The notes below the pieces were generated by a model that was given only the letters and a program-made list of their open reading frames with translations, did no database searches and was not told the DNA's origin. Shown here piece after piece: positions 16,293 to 24,572 of a DNA stretch of 48,680 nucleotides (position 1 is its first letter; each line of letters opens with the position of its first letter). This stretch comes from SVQP01 sp045660125. GTDB lineage: Bacteria; Bacillota; Clostridia; Oscillospirales; CAG-272. The position numbers were made by a program, and so were the translations under genes. The stretch is taken from positions 1 through 48,680 of the forward strand of contig JAZRDG010000138.1 in assembly GCA_045660125.1 (NCBI GenBank). Direction: 5' to 3'.

Positions 16293-17517
16293 GCGAAGAA
16301 ACGAAATAAACAGTATAGAAAGATATGAACTTTTCGAAGAAGCATTAAGCCATTGTGGCAAATTTCTCCTGAATCTCGCGGATGAAGATATTGCATATCA
16401 CATCTTTGAGGAATTTGACGGTGATTGTACTTCGTTTCTCAATGAGAAGAACCTGGAGCGTCTGCGACTGTCGAGCAAAATAACCCTTGAGATCGTCGAT
16501 ATGGCTCTTGAGCTTTCAAGCAAATTCAGAGCGCTTGAAGGTACGGAGCTTTGGAATGTGAGCTCTATACGTAAAGATGCGAAATGGCTTGAAATTATGG
16601 AACTTTCAGATCGTATCAAGGCAGAACTAACACAAATGATCGATAGAACAAGCTGTTTTGATTGGTTTAATAGAAAAGTATATCGAGTTTTCAATGCGGA
16701 GAACGGGCATAGTACAGGATACCTGACCGAATATATTGACCATCCAACCGTCATAAAATCTATCGCCATCGGAGCAAAACGAGATGATGCGTATGATGTG
16801 ATCGGTCCCGGTTCTCTGACAGTTTACTATAAAAACGGTGAACAATACACGTTTGAGTGTTATACGGATACCGTATTCAGCGGTCAGCATGGTATAGCAA
16901 TCTCAGATGACGGAGAGCAAATATACGTGATCAGCGACATAAAAGGTCTTTGGTGTTATAACAAAAAGGGCAAGATCATTTGGAAAACTCGGTACACCTC
17001 GGCGGGACAAGTATATCCACATAGCGACGGAACGGTAACTTGCGTTACGGGAACGCAAGTGATTTTGCTCGATGCAAATGGTAAACCGATCAAAAAGCGA
17101 GCTTTGTTCGATGGTGAGCGCTATGAAATGTCCGCAAAAACCATCGGTATTCTCACAAGCGAAAACGTTGCTGCGGTAATTGATGTGAAAACTCTTGAGC
17201 CTATCCTAAAAGTGTCTCTTTCAAAACTCAACATATACCATTTTCATGAGATTATTGAAGCAAACGAGTATTATGTAGTGCGAGGAACGGAGCTGATAGG
17301 AATATTTGATCTTCCGAATGGAAAAAGAGATGTGCGTCAGAAAGAATTGATTTATCTTCTTGATCATAGAGGGAATGTCATGCACAAGATCGAAAATCCC
17401 AAATGGACTTATGTAAGCCGTGCGTACGTTGATCGAAAAAGCAACGAGGTCGTTTTATACGCGCAGTTCAAGCACCATACGGATAGGAATTACTGTATTC
17501 CCATTAAGAAAGCATAA
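16258..17517 (+). CDS. Beta-propeller-like (PQQ/WD type) hypothetical protein
   Basis: The protein of about 419 aa has an alpha-helical N-terminal third and, from about residue 140, beta-strand repeats of the PQQ/YVTN type: SDDGEQIYVISDIKGLWCY, KKGKIIWKTRYTSAGQVYPH, SDGTVTCVTGTQVILLDAN, KELIYLLDHRGNVMHKIEN. No signal peptide or membrane segment is present. Function unknown. Codon use and base composition are clearly AT-richer than in trmL and mnmA on either side, a sign of horizontal transfer. The start is uncertain; ATGs at 16258, 16264, 16270 and 16279 are in frame and none has a strong binding site. Confidence 0.65.
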   Translation: MEMIMRIMNENKRRNEINSIERYELFEEALSHCGKFLLNLADEDIAYHIFEEFDGDCTSFLNEKNLERLRLSSKITLEIVDMALELSSKFRALEGTELWNVSSIRKDAKWLEIMELSDRIKAELTQMIDRTSCFDWFNRKVYRVFNAENGHSTGYLTEYIDHPTVIKSIAIGAKRDDAYDVIGPGSLTVYYKNGEQYTFECYTDTVFSGQHGIAISDDGEQIYVISDIKGLWCYNKKGKIIWKTRYTSAGQVYPHSDGTVTCVTGTQVILLDANGKPIKKRALFDGERYEMSAKTIGILTSENVAAVIDVKTLEPILKVSLSKLNIYHFHEIIEANEYYVVRGTELIGIFDLPNGKRDVRQKELIYLLDHRGNVMHKIENPKWTYVSRAYVDRKSNEVVLYAQFKHHTDRNYCIPIKKA

Positions 17518-17545
17518 AAAGTGAATGTCACACAGAAAGTAGAAA

Positions 17546-18631
17546 ATGGATAATAAAAACACACAAAAACAAAAGGTCTGCGTCGCCATGAGCGGCGGCG
17601 TGGACAGCGCGGTGACTGCCCTGCTCTGCCAGCAGGCGGGATATGACGCGCAGGGCTGCACCATGCGGCTTTGGCGTCCTGCGCCCGAGCAGACGGGCGG
17701 ACGCGTTTGCGGCTCGGATAAGGACGTACAGGATGCACGCGCGGTGTGCGATCACCTGGGCATTGCGCACACGGTGCTTGATTTTGGCGACCGCTTTGAA
17801 GAAACGGTCATTCGCGATTTCATCGAGGAATACCAAAGCTGCCGCACGCCCAACCCTTGCACGGTCTGCAACCGCTGCTTGAAGTTCGGGGCGTTGCTTG
17901 ACGCTGCCACCGAGCTGGGCTTTGACAAGATCGCGACAGGACACTACGCACGCATCGAGCAAGCCGAAAACGGCAGATATCTGCCCAAAAAAGCCGCCGA
18001 TCCCTCAAAGGATCAGACCTATTTTCTCTGGCAGCTGACGCAAGAGCAGCTTGCGCACACCCTGTTTCCGCTCGGGTCTATGACCAAGGTCGAGGCGCGC
18101 GCGATTGCCGAGCAGCACGGTCATGTCAACGCGCACAAGAGCGACAGCCAGGACATTTGCTTCGTGCCCGACGGTGACTACGCCGCGTTCATCATGCAAA
18201 AAACGGGGGCGACCTACCCTCGCGGCAACTTTGTGGACGAGGACGGCAACGTGCTCGGGCAGCATGCGGGCATTATCCGCTATACGGTCGGACAGCGCAA
18301 GGGACTGGGTATCGCACTGGGGCAGCCGATGTACGTCAAGAGCAAGAATGCAGCCGACAACACGGTGGTGCTGTGCCAAAACGAGGCGCTTTTCACCACG
18401 CAGCTTGACGCAGATCGCATCAACCTGATCGCAGCAGAACGCTTGGACGCGCCTATCCGTGCCACGGTCAAGATCCGCTATGCGCACGCCCCTGCAGCCG
18501 CAACCGTCACGCAAACGGGCGAGGATTCCCTGCACGTAGAATTCGACACGCCGCAGCGCGCGATTGCCCCGGGGCAATCGGTCGTGATCTACGACGGTGA
18601 CATTGTCATCGGCGGCGGCATTATCAGATAA
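17546..18631 (+). CDS. mnmA: tRNA-specific 2-thiouridylase MnmA
   Basis: MnmA adds sulfur to U34 of tRNA-Lys, -Glu and -Gln using ATP. The 361-aa protein has the PP-loop VAMSGGVDSAVTALLCQQAG at residue 12, the catalytic Cys in CRTPNPCTVCNRCLKFG, the second Cys in SDSQDICFVPDGDY, and the family segment GQRKGLGIALGQPMYV. Length is normal. It ends at a bidirectional terminator shared with the convergent lipoprotein gene. Confidence 0.97.
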   Translation: MDNKNTQKQKVCVAMSGGVDSAVTALLCQQAGYDAQGCTMRLWRPAPEQTGGRVCGSDKDVQDARAVCDHLGIAHTVLDFGDRFEETVIRDFIEEYQSCRTPNPCTVCNRCLKFGALLDAATELGFDKIATGHYARIEQAENGRYLPKKAADPSKDQTYFLWQLTQEQLAHTLFPLGSMTKVEARAIAEQHGHVNAHKSDSQDICFVPDGDYAAFIMQKTGATYPRGNFVDEDGNVLGQHAGIIRYTVGQRKGLGIALGQPMYVKSKNAADNTVVLCQNEALFTTQLDADRINLIAAERLDAPIRATVKIRYAHAPAAATVTQTGEDSLHVEFDTPQRAIAPGQSVVIYDGDIVIGGGIIR

Positions 18632-18643
18632 ACAAAGCACAAA

Positions 18644-18673
18644 AAAAGCGCAACCCGTGTGGGTTGCGCTTTT
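18644..18673. terminator. Bidirectional terminator
   Basis: AAAAGCGCAACCC and its reverse complement pair around GTGT, with A-tract before and T-tract after. It lies between the converging mnmA and DUF4430 genes. Confidence 0.85.
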
Positions 18674-18684
18674 CTTTTATGTAA

Positions 18685-19110
18685 TTAGTTGATGGAATCC
18701 AGATATACAACGATGATGTCGCCGCTCTTAACGGTCTGAACGTACATGGGGTTATCCAGATTGTTCTCACCGTTGAGTGCGTAGGTCCAGAACTCGCCCT
18801 TGCCTGCGCTCTTGTTGCCGATCTTGTTAACAACCTGCTGAGATTCATCCTGGAATTCGATGGTCAGCTCGTAGAATTCGCAAACGTCGATCAATACCTC
18901 GGTAACGGTAGGCTCCTTATCGCCAACCTTGTTGTAGGTATAAACGTACTCTGCATCCTGTGCAAGCACTTCGCCATCAGGACCGTCCTTGATGGTAAAT
19001 TTCACGTTCACGTTGGTCTTAACCGCTTCGGGCTCTTTGTCACAAGCTACCATGATGCATCCCATCATCAAAACGGCAAGTACTAATGCCAATACTCTGT
19101 AAAGTTTCAT
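18685..19110 (-). CDS. DUF4430-domain lipoprotein
   Basis: The 141-aa protein has a signal peptide ending in a lipobox (CIMVAC, Cys at about residue 23), so it should be anchored on the outer face of the membrane. The C-terminal part has the DUF4430/transcobalamin-like pattern: VLIDVCEFYELTIEF, GEFWTYALNGENN and TVKSGDIIVVYLDS. Such domains often occur in surface or cofactor-uptake proteins, but a ligand cannot be named. ATG 19110 has AAAGGAG upstream; the frame continues 15 codons further into the promoter region. Confidence 0.8.
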   Translation of the reverse strand: MKLYRVLALVLAVLMMGCIMVACDKEPEAVKTNVNVKFTIKDGPDGEVLAQDAEYVYTYNKVGDKEPTVTEVLIDVCEFYELTIEFQDESQQVVNKIGNKSAGKGEFWTYALNGENNLDNPMYVQTVKSGDIIVVYLDSIN

Positions 19111-19143
19111 TGCAATATCTCCTTTGCATTTTTTGTCATGTCT

Positions 19144-19172
19144 ATTATACTGCATATTTCTCTATTTGTCAA
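19144..19172 (-). promoter_or_regulatory. Sigma-A promoter of the DUF4430 lipoprotein gene
   Basis: TTGACA (19167-19172) and TATAAT (19144-19149) on the minus strand are exactly 17 nt apart. The promoter sits just after the TspO-like gene, so the lipoprotein has its own transcript. Confidence 0.8.
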
Positions 19173-19189
19173 CTGTTTTTTTGAACATT

Positions 19190-19678
19190 TTATACACCAA
19201 ATATGCATACAAGCTGCAAAATCAGCATGTAAAGCAGCCAGAGCACGTGCAACCAAAGCACGCCTGCCGCAGCAAGTGATATTCCCTGCCATTGCAAGGC
19301 GCACAGCACGGCGCACCCAAGCACCGCCAGCAGCACGAGCAATGCAAACAGCGGATTTTGCCGCACGAAAAACAAGGGATACCACAAATACCCCACAAAA
19401 AGCATGAGCAAAAAGAAAAACGCTCCGCGCCATGCCGCAAGGCAGCTGCCGCCGTATGTACAAAGCACCGCGCCAAGCACAGCACCCAGCGCAAAATACC
19501 AAAGCGTCCACAAAAGCCCCATCAGCCACACGGGCGGTATCAAGTGCCGAATGCCCATTTGCAAAAGCCCCTCGTTTGGCGCACCGCACCAAAGCCTGAC
19601 CCCCATGCCGACAAACGCCAGCAAGCCGCCCACGATCAAAGCGCAAATCAGCGCACGGTTGTTATTTCTTTGATTCAT
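19190..19678 (-). CDS. TspO/MBR family (tryptophan-rich sensory) membrane protein
   Basis: The 162-aa protein has five membrane segments and family-like positions: PPVWLMGLLWTLWYFALGAVLGAVL corresponds to the conserved Pro-Pro-x-Trp region after helix 1, LLMLFVGYLWYPLFFVRQNPLFALL to the helix 3 WTPLFF region, and LWLHVLWLLYMLIL to the last helix. TspO proteins bind porphyrins and related ligands; their role in Firmicutes is unclear. I start at ATG 19678, four bases after GGGGTGAT. The similarity is of moderate strength, and no tetrapyrrole genes are nearby. Confidence 0.65.
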   Translation of the reverse strand: MNQRNNNRALICALIVGGLLAFVGMGVRLWCGAPNEGLLQMGIRHLIPPVWLMGLLWTLWYFALGAVLGAVLCTYGGSCLAAWRGAFFFLLMLFVGYLWYPLFFVRQNPLFALLVLLAVLGCAVLCALQWQGISLAAAGVLWLHVLWLLYMLILQLVCIFGV

Positions 19679-19706
19679 GACCATCACCCCGTACACAATA
19701 TGCACC

Positions 19707-19732
19707 AAAGGTCGGGGATATTCCCGACCTTT
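19707..19732. repeat. Perfect hairpin upstream of the TspO-like gene
   Basis: AAAGGTCGGG and CCCGACCTTT pair around GATATT. The stretch just after it contains GTGATG, the spacer of the hairpin arrays, which may be chance. It lies in the TspO 5' region and could act as a leader hairpin or a terminator. Confidence 0.6.
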
Positions 19733-19823
19733 GCTACAGTGATGCACCCGGAACGTGAAGCAACTTAATGGTTATTTGTTGCATGTCCGTTTTTTGTACA
19801 AGTATTAGCAGCAGATTACTTAT

Positions 19824-20118
19824 AAGCCTCCCCGCGGGGGAGGGGGACCGCAGCGGAACGAATTTCACCGAGGCACGAGGTGAAATGAGAGAAGCGGGTG
19901 CGGTGGTGGGGGTTCCCACTTCACCGCCCTTTTGCATCGTGTGTTCCGCGCTGCAGTAGGGACTGCGACGTTCGCCGTACAATCGGCATAAAGTGACGGT
20001 TATCCGTTTGGGGTTCAGAGCGTCCGTATGGGAACCCCCACCACCGCAATCGCGGGATGGCAACTCGCGAAGCTCGTTTCGATCCCGCTTGCGGTCCCCC
20101 TCCCCCGCGGGGAGGCTT
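19824..20118. mobile_element. MITE-like element, 295 bp, no coding capacity
   Basis: A 29-bp perfect terminal inverted repeat (starting AAGCCTCCCCGCGGGGGAGG at 19824; its complement at 20090-20118) encloses a second 19-bp inverted repeat, GCGGTGGTGGGGGTTCCCA (19900-19918 and 20029-20047). The centre holds no plausible gene. As RNA it would fold into one long rod. It occupies almost all of the 19748-20173 gap, 55 bp after the PBP stop codon. Two outer copies of TIR-like sequence without a transposase fit a MITE; a structured RNA is the alternative. No clear target-site duplication is visible. Confidence 0.7.
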
Positions 20119-20173
20119 TTTGTGCGCGTCCAATACAGGCGCTTGTTCGTCTTAACAAAACTACTGCCGTTTT

Positions 20174-22507
20174 TTACTCTTCTTCGGATTCGGTTTCTTC
20201 CATTGTTTCCTCGTCATGATTATGCGCAGGACACGGCTCGGCTTTGGAGGGAGTGGCGTACCAAGAACCGCGCCACTGCCCTTCCACGGGCGGTGTTTCA
20301 TGCAAAAAGTAGGGCGAATCCTTGATAAACACCTCGTACGGGAAGCTGCGCTTGCCGCGCAAGAGCCCTGCATCGCGCACTGCCTCAAGCGGGCAATCCG
20401 CACACGCCACGCCGCCAAACACGCTGTCATACGGCACAAGCACGTGCCTGTCGCACTCGTGTGTGGGCGCGTTATCAAGCGTGAAATACCCTATGTGCGT
20501 ACGGTTTCCGCGCAGGTCACAGCTGCACGCATACCCCGGCTGCTGCCCCGAATCGGCACAGTATCGCATCTTGTACACGGTGCTCGGCACGGCAAAGGCG
20601 GTGGGCGCGTCATCAAACACGCCTGCATCGTACAGGCGCGTCATGACCTCATCCCAGACCGTGACGCTGACGTTCCCGGGTATGCCGTTTTGCAGCGCGG
20701 GATAGTCATATCCCGTCCATACGCCGCCAAGCACCGCAGGAGTATAGCCCACGAACAGGCGATCCACGCCGCGCTGCGTCGTGCCCGTCTTGCCCGCAAC
20801 CTCTGTGCGCTCTGCCAGCCTTACCTTGCCGCGCGCCGTTCCGCTCTGCACCACGCCCTGGAGCATCTTGGTCATAATGGCTGCATTTTCGGGCGAAAGC
20901 ACCGCGCGCGCATCGACCGTATTGCTCAAAAGCAGCGTGCCGTCTGCATCGGTGACGTGATAATAGGAGCGCGAGGGCTGATAGTTGCCTTGGTAAAATA
21001 CGGTATAAGCGTCTGTCAGCTCGCGCAGGGTCACGCCGTAGGCAAACTGCCCCAGCGCCAAGCCTGCTTGCGTGCCGTCGCTATCTCCCAGCGAGGTCAT
21101 ACCCAGCTGCTCGCGCAAAAACTCCAGCGATTGCCGCTTGCCCACCTGCTCCAGCATCTGTACCGCAACCGTGTTGACCGAATCGGCAAGCGCGGTGGCG
21201 GTGTCGGTCAGCCCGTGATAGGCAAAATGCGCGTTGCGCGGCCACGGCTTTCCCTGCTCAAAGCGCAGCGGCACGTCGTCGTACACGCTTGCCCAGTTGA
21301 TCTTGCCGCGCTCAAGAGCCGGCGCAAACACCGAAAGCGGCTTGATGGCAGAGCCGGGCGGCAAGCGCACGTCGGTGGCGTAATTCTGCACGCGGTTGGC
21401 GCGCTTTGCGCCCCACGCGCCCGCCACGCCCAAAATATCCCCCGTTTCGGGGTGTATGATGATCATACTCGCGCGCTCGTCGCGCGCAAAGAGGTCTGTC
21501 GTGGCAAAATACTGCTCCACGATCTCCTGCACGCGCACATCGACCGCCGCATAGATATGCAAGCCGCCGCTGTACACCAAGGCACTTGCCGCCGTGCGCG
21601 TATATCCGTACTCCCTGCAAAGGTCGCGCACCACGTCCTCCACCACCATATCCTCATACCAGGACGCCACGCGCCCCTTTTGCCGCGACTGCCCCGAAAA
21701 GCGCAGTGGCTGCATGGCATCAGCATATTGGTGCTCGTCGATATACCCCTGCTCCAGCATACAGGATAAAATCAAGGCTCTGCGCTGCTCGTTTTGCACG
21801 GGATGGGTCAAGGGATTGTAGCGCGAGGGATTGTTGGTAATGGCGGCAATACAGGCGCACTCGCCCACGCTCAGCTCGGACACCGACTTGCCAAAATAGT
21901 GCTTTGCAGCCGCCCCCACACCACGGCAGCCGTCGGCTAAATTGATGACGTTGAGATACATTTCAAGGATCTCGTGCTTGCCTACACGCGTCTCCAGATC
22001 AAGTGCTGAAAACATTTCGGTGATCTTGCGGTCAATGCTCACGCGGTCATCCCCCGTCAGGTTTTTGACCAGCTGCTGCGTGATGGTGGAAGCGCCGAAG
22101 GATTTGCCGCCCTGCCCCGTTGCGCGCTTTTTGAGATACGCCAGCGCCGCCTCGCCCGTGCGCAAAAAATCCACGCCCTCGTGCTGCCAGAAGCGTTTGT
22201 CCTCAATTGACACAAAGGCATCCACCATGGCGCGCGGAATGCTCTCGATCGCAGCATACTCGTAAAGCGTGCTGCCGCCGCACAAGGGACCTATTTCGTA
22301 AGCCTCGCCCTCTCTTGCCGTGCGGTCGGAAAACGCGTACGCATACAGGCGCGACGTGCCGCCCGAGCGCGCGATCCGAAGCAGCGTATCGTCCACGCGG
22401 CTGTCCATGTACGGGCGCAAATAGGCGTATCCCGCCAAAGCACCGACGCCTCCCAAGACAAGCACGCAGACAAGCAGCACCGCCATGATTTTGCAAAGTC
22501 TTTTCAC
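20174..22507 (-). CDS. Class A penicillin-binding protein (PBP1A type)
   Basis: This bifunctional enzyme polymerises lipid II and cross-links peptidoglycan outside the membrane. The roughly 777-aa protein has an N-terminal anchor (IMAVLLVCVLVLGGVGALAG), a GT51 glycosyltransferase domain with IEDKRFWQHEGVD, GASTITQQLVKNL and RKITEMFSALDLETR, and a transpeptidase domain with the active-site PPGSAIKPLSV (SxxK), DSVNTVAV (SxN) and GKTGTTQRGVDRLFVGY (KTG). The tail is acidic (EETMEETESEEE). The GTG at 22507 follows AGAGGGG and is preferred over upstream ATGs. It is divergent from a BofC-like gene with a sigma-F-like promoter, so a sporulation role like PbpF/PbpG is possible. Confidence 0.94.
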   Translation of the reverse strand: MKRLCKIMAVLLVCVLVLGGVGALAGYAYLRPYMDSRVDDTLLRIARSGGTSRLYAYAFSDRTAREGEAYEIGPLCGGSTLYEYAAIESIPRAMVDAFVSIEDKRFWQHEGVDFLRTGEAALAYLKKRATGQGGKSFGASTITQQLVKNLTGDDRVSIDRKITEMFSALDLETRVGKHEILEMYLNVINLADGCRGVGAAAKHYFGKSVSELSVGECACIAAITNNPSRYNPLTHPVQNEQRRALILSCMLEQGYIDEHQYADAMQPLRFSGQSRQKGRVASWYEDMVVEDVVRDLCREYGYTRTAASALVYSGGLHIYAAVDVRVQEIVEQYFATTDLFARDERASMIIIHPETGDILGVAGAWGAKRANRVQNYATDVRLPPGSAIKPLSVFAPALERGKINWASVYDDVPLRFEQGKPWPRNAHFAYHGLTDTATALADSVNTVAVQMLEQVGKRQSLEFLREQLGMTSLGDSDGTQAGLALGQFAYGVTLRELTDAYTVFYQGNYQPSRSYYHVTDADGTLLLSNTVDARAVLSPENAAIMTKMLQGVVQSGTARGKVRLAERTEVAGKTGTTQRGVDRLFVGYTPAVLGGVWTGYDYPALQNGIPGNVSVTVWDEVMTRLYDAGVFDDAPTAFAVPSTVYKMRYCADSGQQPGYACSCDLRGNRTHIGYFTLDNAPTHECDRHVLVPYDSVFGGVACADCPLEAVRDAGLLRGKRSFPYEVFIKDSPYFLHETPPVEGQWRGSWYATPSKAEPCPAHNHDEETMEETESEEE

Positions 22508-22536
22508 CACTATCCCCTCTTTTTTGTTACGTATTT

Positions 22537-22565
22537 GCATAGAGTCGCCATTTCGGGCAAAAATA
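22537..22565 (+). promoter_or_regulatory. Candidate sigma-F promoter of the BofC-like gene
   Basis: GCATA (22537-22541), 14 nt, then GGCAAAAATA (22556-22565). The -10 element fits GGNNANAHTR at every position and the -35 fits GYATA. It resembles the candidate at sigG (GCATA-15-GGCAAAACTC). Spacing is 1-2 nt shorter than usual for B. subtilis. Confidence 0.5.
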
Positions 22566-22596
22566 ATCATGCAATGAAAAAAAGCGAGGTACAAGC

Positions 22597-23121
22597 ATGA
22601 AATCTTTGAAAATTGCCTTTAGCATTTTGCTATGCGTTACTATTTTGTCTGTGGGAGCGTCTGTGGTATGCGCGGTGATTGCAGGCAACACAGCCGATTC
22701 CTTCCGCGATTACCGCTCCTCTGTGATCACAACGCTCAGTTCCCTGCACGCGCAGCTTAACAGCTCCAAGCAAGCCTTTTCGGACGCGCTGACCTACCTT
22801 GACGGCGTGCAGGTCATGCAGCCCGCGCCCGAAACCGAGGCGTTGCCCGAAAGCGACACCGCCACCGACACCACGGGCACGCAAAGCGAAACCCTGCCCA
22901 AGCCCGAGGCTGCACCCGAGACCACCCTGCCCACCGCAATGTTTACGGTGCGCGAGGTCGGCGGCCGCATCGGTGTGTTTGATGCAAGCGGCGTCCTTGT
23001 CCGCACGCTCAACGTTTCCGTAGCCACCCTGCCACGCGCCGACCGCGAGCAGCTGTCGGTAGGCATTACGCTTGGCTCGGAGCAGGAGTTACAAGCACTC
23101 ATCGAGGATTTTTCGGGTTAA
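22597..23121 (+). CDS. BofC C-terminal-domain-like membrane-anchored protein
   Basis: The 174-aa protein has one N-terminal membrane segment (IAFSILLCVTILSVGASVVCAVIAG), a Pro/Glu/Thr-rich linker (about 75-110) and a C-terminal domain of about 60 residues: FTVREVGGRIGVFDASGVLV, then LPRADREQLSVGI and SEQELQALIEDFSG. This matches the pattern of the BofC C-terminal domain, which in Bacillus belongs to a forespore-secreted regulator of sigma-K processing. Only the C-terminal domain is shared, so the same function cannot be assumed. The promoter suggests forespore expression. Confidence 0.65.
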   Translation: MKSLKIAFSILLCVTILSVGASVVCAVIAGNTADSFRDYRSSVITTLSSLHAQLNSSKQAFSDALTYLDGVQVMQPAPETEALPESDTATDTTGTQSETLPKPEAAPETTLPTAMFTVREVGGRIGVFDASGVLVRTLNVSVATLPRADREQLSVGITLGSEQELQALIEDFSG

Positions 23122-23128
23122 AAAACAG

Positions 23129-23161
23129 TCTGAGCCACACGCAAGATGCGTATGGCTCAGA
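23129..23161 (+). terminator. Rho-independent terminator of the BofC-like gene
   Basis: TCTGAGCC and GGCTCAGA enclose an inner ACGC/GCGT stem and are followed by TTTTTT. Confidence 0.85.
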
Positions 23162-23180
23162 TTTTTTCTTCAGATATTTC

Positions 23181-23240
23181 GTAGGGGAGCATTCCATATG
23201 CTCCCCTTCAGCAGAGAGGCGGATATAGAATCCGCCCTAC
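23181..23240. repeat. Composite REP-like palindromic repeat
   Basis: GGGGAGCATTCCATATGCTC-type palindrome (23184-23206), 11 nt, then GGCGGATATAGAATCCGCC (23218-23236), framed by GTAGGGG and CCCTAC. This is the same two-palindrome unit as at 7018-7077, with the first stem changed by a compensated C to A and G to T exchange. Confidence 0.85.
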
Positions 23241-23279
23241 GGAATTGTTGAGATCATGACGCAACCGATCCTTTGATTT

Positions 23280-24572
23280 CTAATTTCCGTGATAAACAAT
23301 CAAAGGCGTCAATTTTTCCCTGGTCTGCGCAGACATTTGGATTTTGTTCCACTCCTCGGGTGTTCCGTGATAATACACCGTTTGCAGCACATCACATGAC
23401 AAAAAGGCACCGTCTTCAATTTCAGTCACACCGCCGTGTATTGTAACCGACTTCATTTGCATGCAATTGTAAAATGTCGCCGAAACGATAATCGAGTTGT
23501 TCTCGGGTACTGCAAATTCCGTGATGGGGGTTTGCGAAAGCGCGTGACGCCCGATGCTTTTTACCGACTGCGGAAACACAATTTTTGACAACGCATAGCA
23601 AGAGGAAAAAGCATAGCTTCCGATCTCCTCAACCTGTCCCGAAAAGCTGACGCTTTCCAAGTCATAACAATAGGCAAAAGCGTAGTCCTCTATACTTTTG
23701 ACCTTTTCCGGAATTGTGACGCTGAACAGCTCGGAACAATTCATAAAAGCACCTTGTCCAATACCGGTCAAATTCTCGGAAAGCGTGATCTTCTCAAGCT
23801 GCACGCACCCGTAAAAACCATGGTAATCGATCTGCTCGATCGTGGAGGGCAGATCGACAGATACGAGCGTAACGTTATCCATAAACGCGCGCTCCCCGAT
23901 CGCCACTACGCGAGATCCATTGTAAGTAGGCGGTATATACAGCTCGGTATCGGTGCACGCTCCGATGCCCGATACTACGTACACCGTTTTTCCGTTCAGG
24001 GTTTCCTTGGTATACTCCAGCCCCTGCGACCATCCTTGCTCGGGCGGCTCGTCGGTGATCTCGGGCTCGGTCGCCTGTTGATCGGGCTGTGTAGTCTGTT
24101 CAGGCTCGGTAGTCATTTGATCGGTATCGTTGTCCTCGCTATCGACGGTGTCCTCCTCGGGCTCACGGGTGTCTTCCTCGGGTTGTGCGGTGCTTTCCTT
24201 GCTCTGCTCGCCGCCACCGCCCAAGGACTGGCGCAAAGCGGCAATCGCGCCGCCAAGTGCATGCTTGGCGGCGTCTGTGAGCAGCGAAGAGAGCAGATTT
24301 TGGTCCTCTGTCAGCAAAATTTGCGCAAAATGCAGCACCGTGCCGTCAAATTCGGGATAGGTCTGCTCGACGTAATCGACGTATCTCACGGTCACCACAG
24401 CGCCCACTACGCCAAAAGAAGCCGTGCAAACGGTAAACACAAGCGCAAGTGCTGCTGCGATCATTGCCACGCGGAACACGGGCTTTTTGCGCATGGGTAC
24501 GGGGGCTTCGGCGCGCTCGATCAGATCAAAATCGATCTCGCTCATCACTTCAAACAAAAATTCGTTGGTCAT
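23280..24572 (-). CDS. Membrane-anchored LRR (BspA-like) protein, probable anti-sigma factor
   Basis: The 430-aa protein has a short cytoplasmic N-terminus (MTNEFLFEVMSEIDFDLIERA), one membrane segment (VAMIAAALALVFTVCTASFGVVG), a long acidic Thr/Glu/Asp linker (about 125-185) and a C-terminal run of five to six LRR_5 repeats (IGERAFMDNVTLVSVDLPS, IEDYAFAYCYDLESVSFSG, IGSYAFSSCYALSKIVFPQ). Its start overlaps the stop of an ECF sigma gene (ATGA). Coupling to a sigma factor, single membrane crossing and short cytoplasmic part fit an anti-sigma with an external sensor, but the cytoplasmic part has no zinc anti-sigma motif. Role inferred from context. Confidence 0.7.
   Translation of the reverse strand: MTNEFLFEVMSEIDFDLIERAEAPVPMRKKPVFRVAMIAAALALVFTVCTASFGVVGAVVTVRYVDYVEQTYPEFDGTVLHFAQILLTEDQNLLSSLLTDAAKHALGGAIAALRQSLGGGGEQSKESTAQPEEDTREPEEDTVDSEDNDTDQMTTEPEQTTQPDQQATEPEITDEPPEQGWSQGLEYTKETLNGKTVYVVSGIGACTDTELYIPPTYNGSRVVAIGERAFMDNVTLVSVDLPSTIEQIDYHGFYGCVQLEKITLSENLTGIGQGAFMNCSELFSVTIPEKVKSIEDYAFAYCYDLESVSFSGQVEEIGSYAFSSCYALSKIVFPQSVKSIGRHALSQTPITEFAVPENNSIIVSATFYNCMQMKSVTIHGGVTEIEDGAFLSCDVLQTVYYHGTPEEWNKIQMSAQTREKLTPLIVYHGN

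Noticed and set aside
19734..20325. Reading frames of 60-110 codons across the MITE-like element
   Set aside because: They translate inverted repeats (SPSPAGRL-type peptides) and read on both strands equally.
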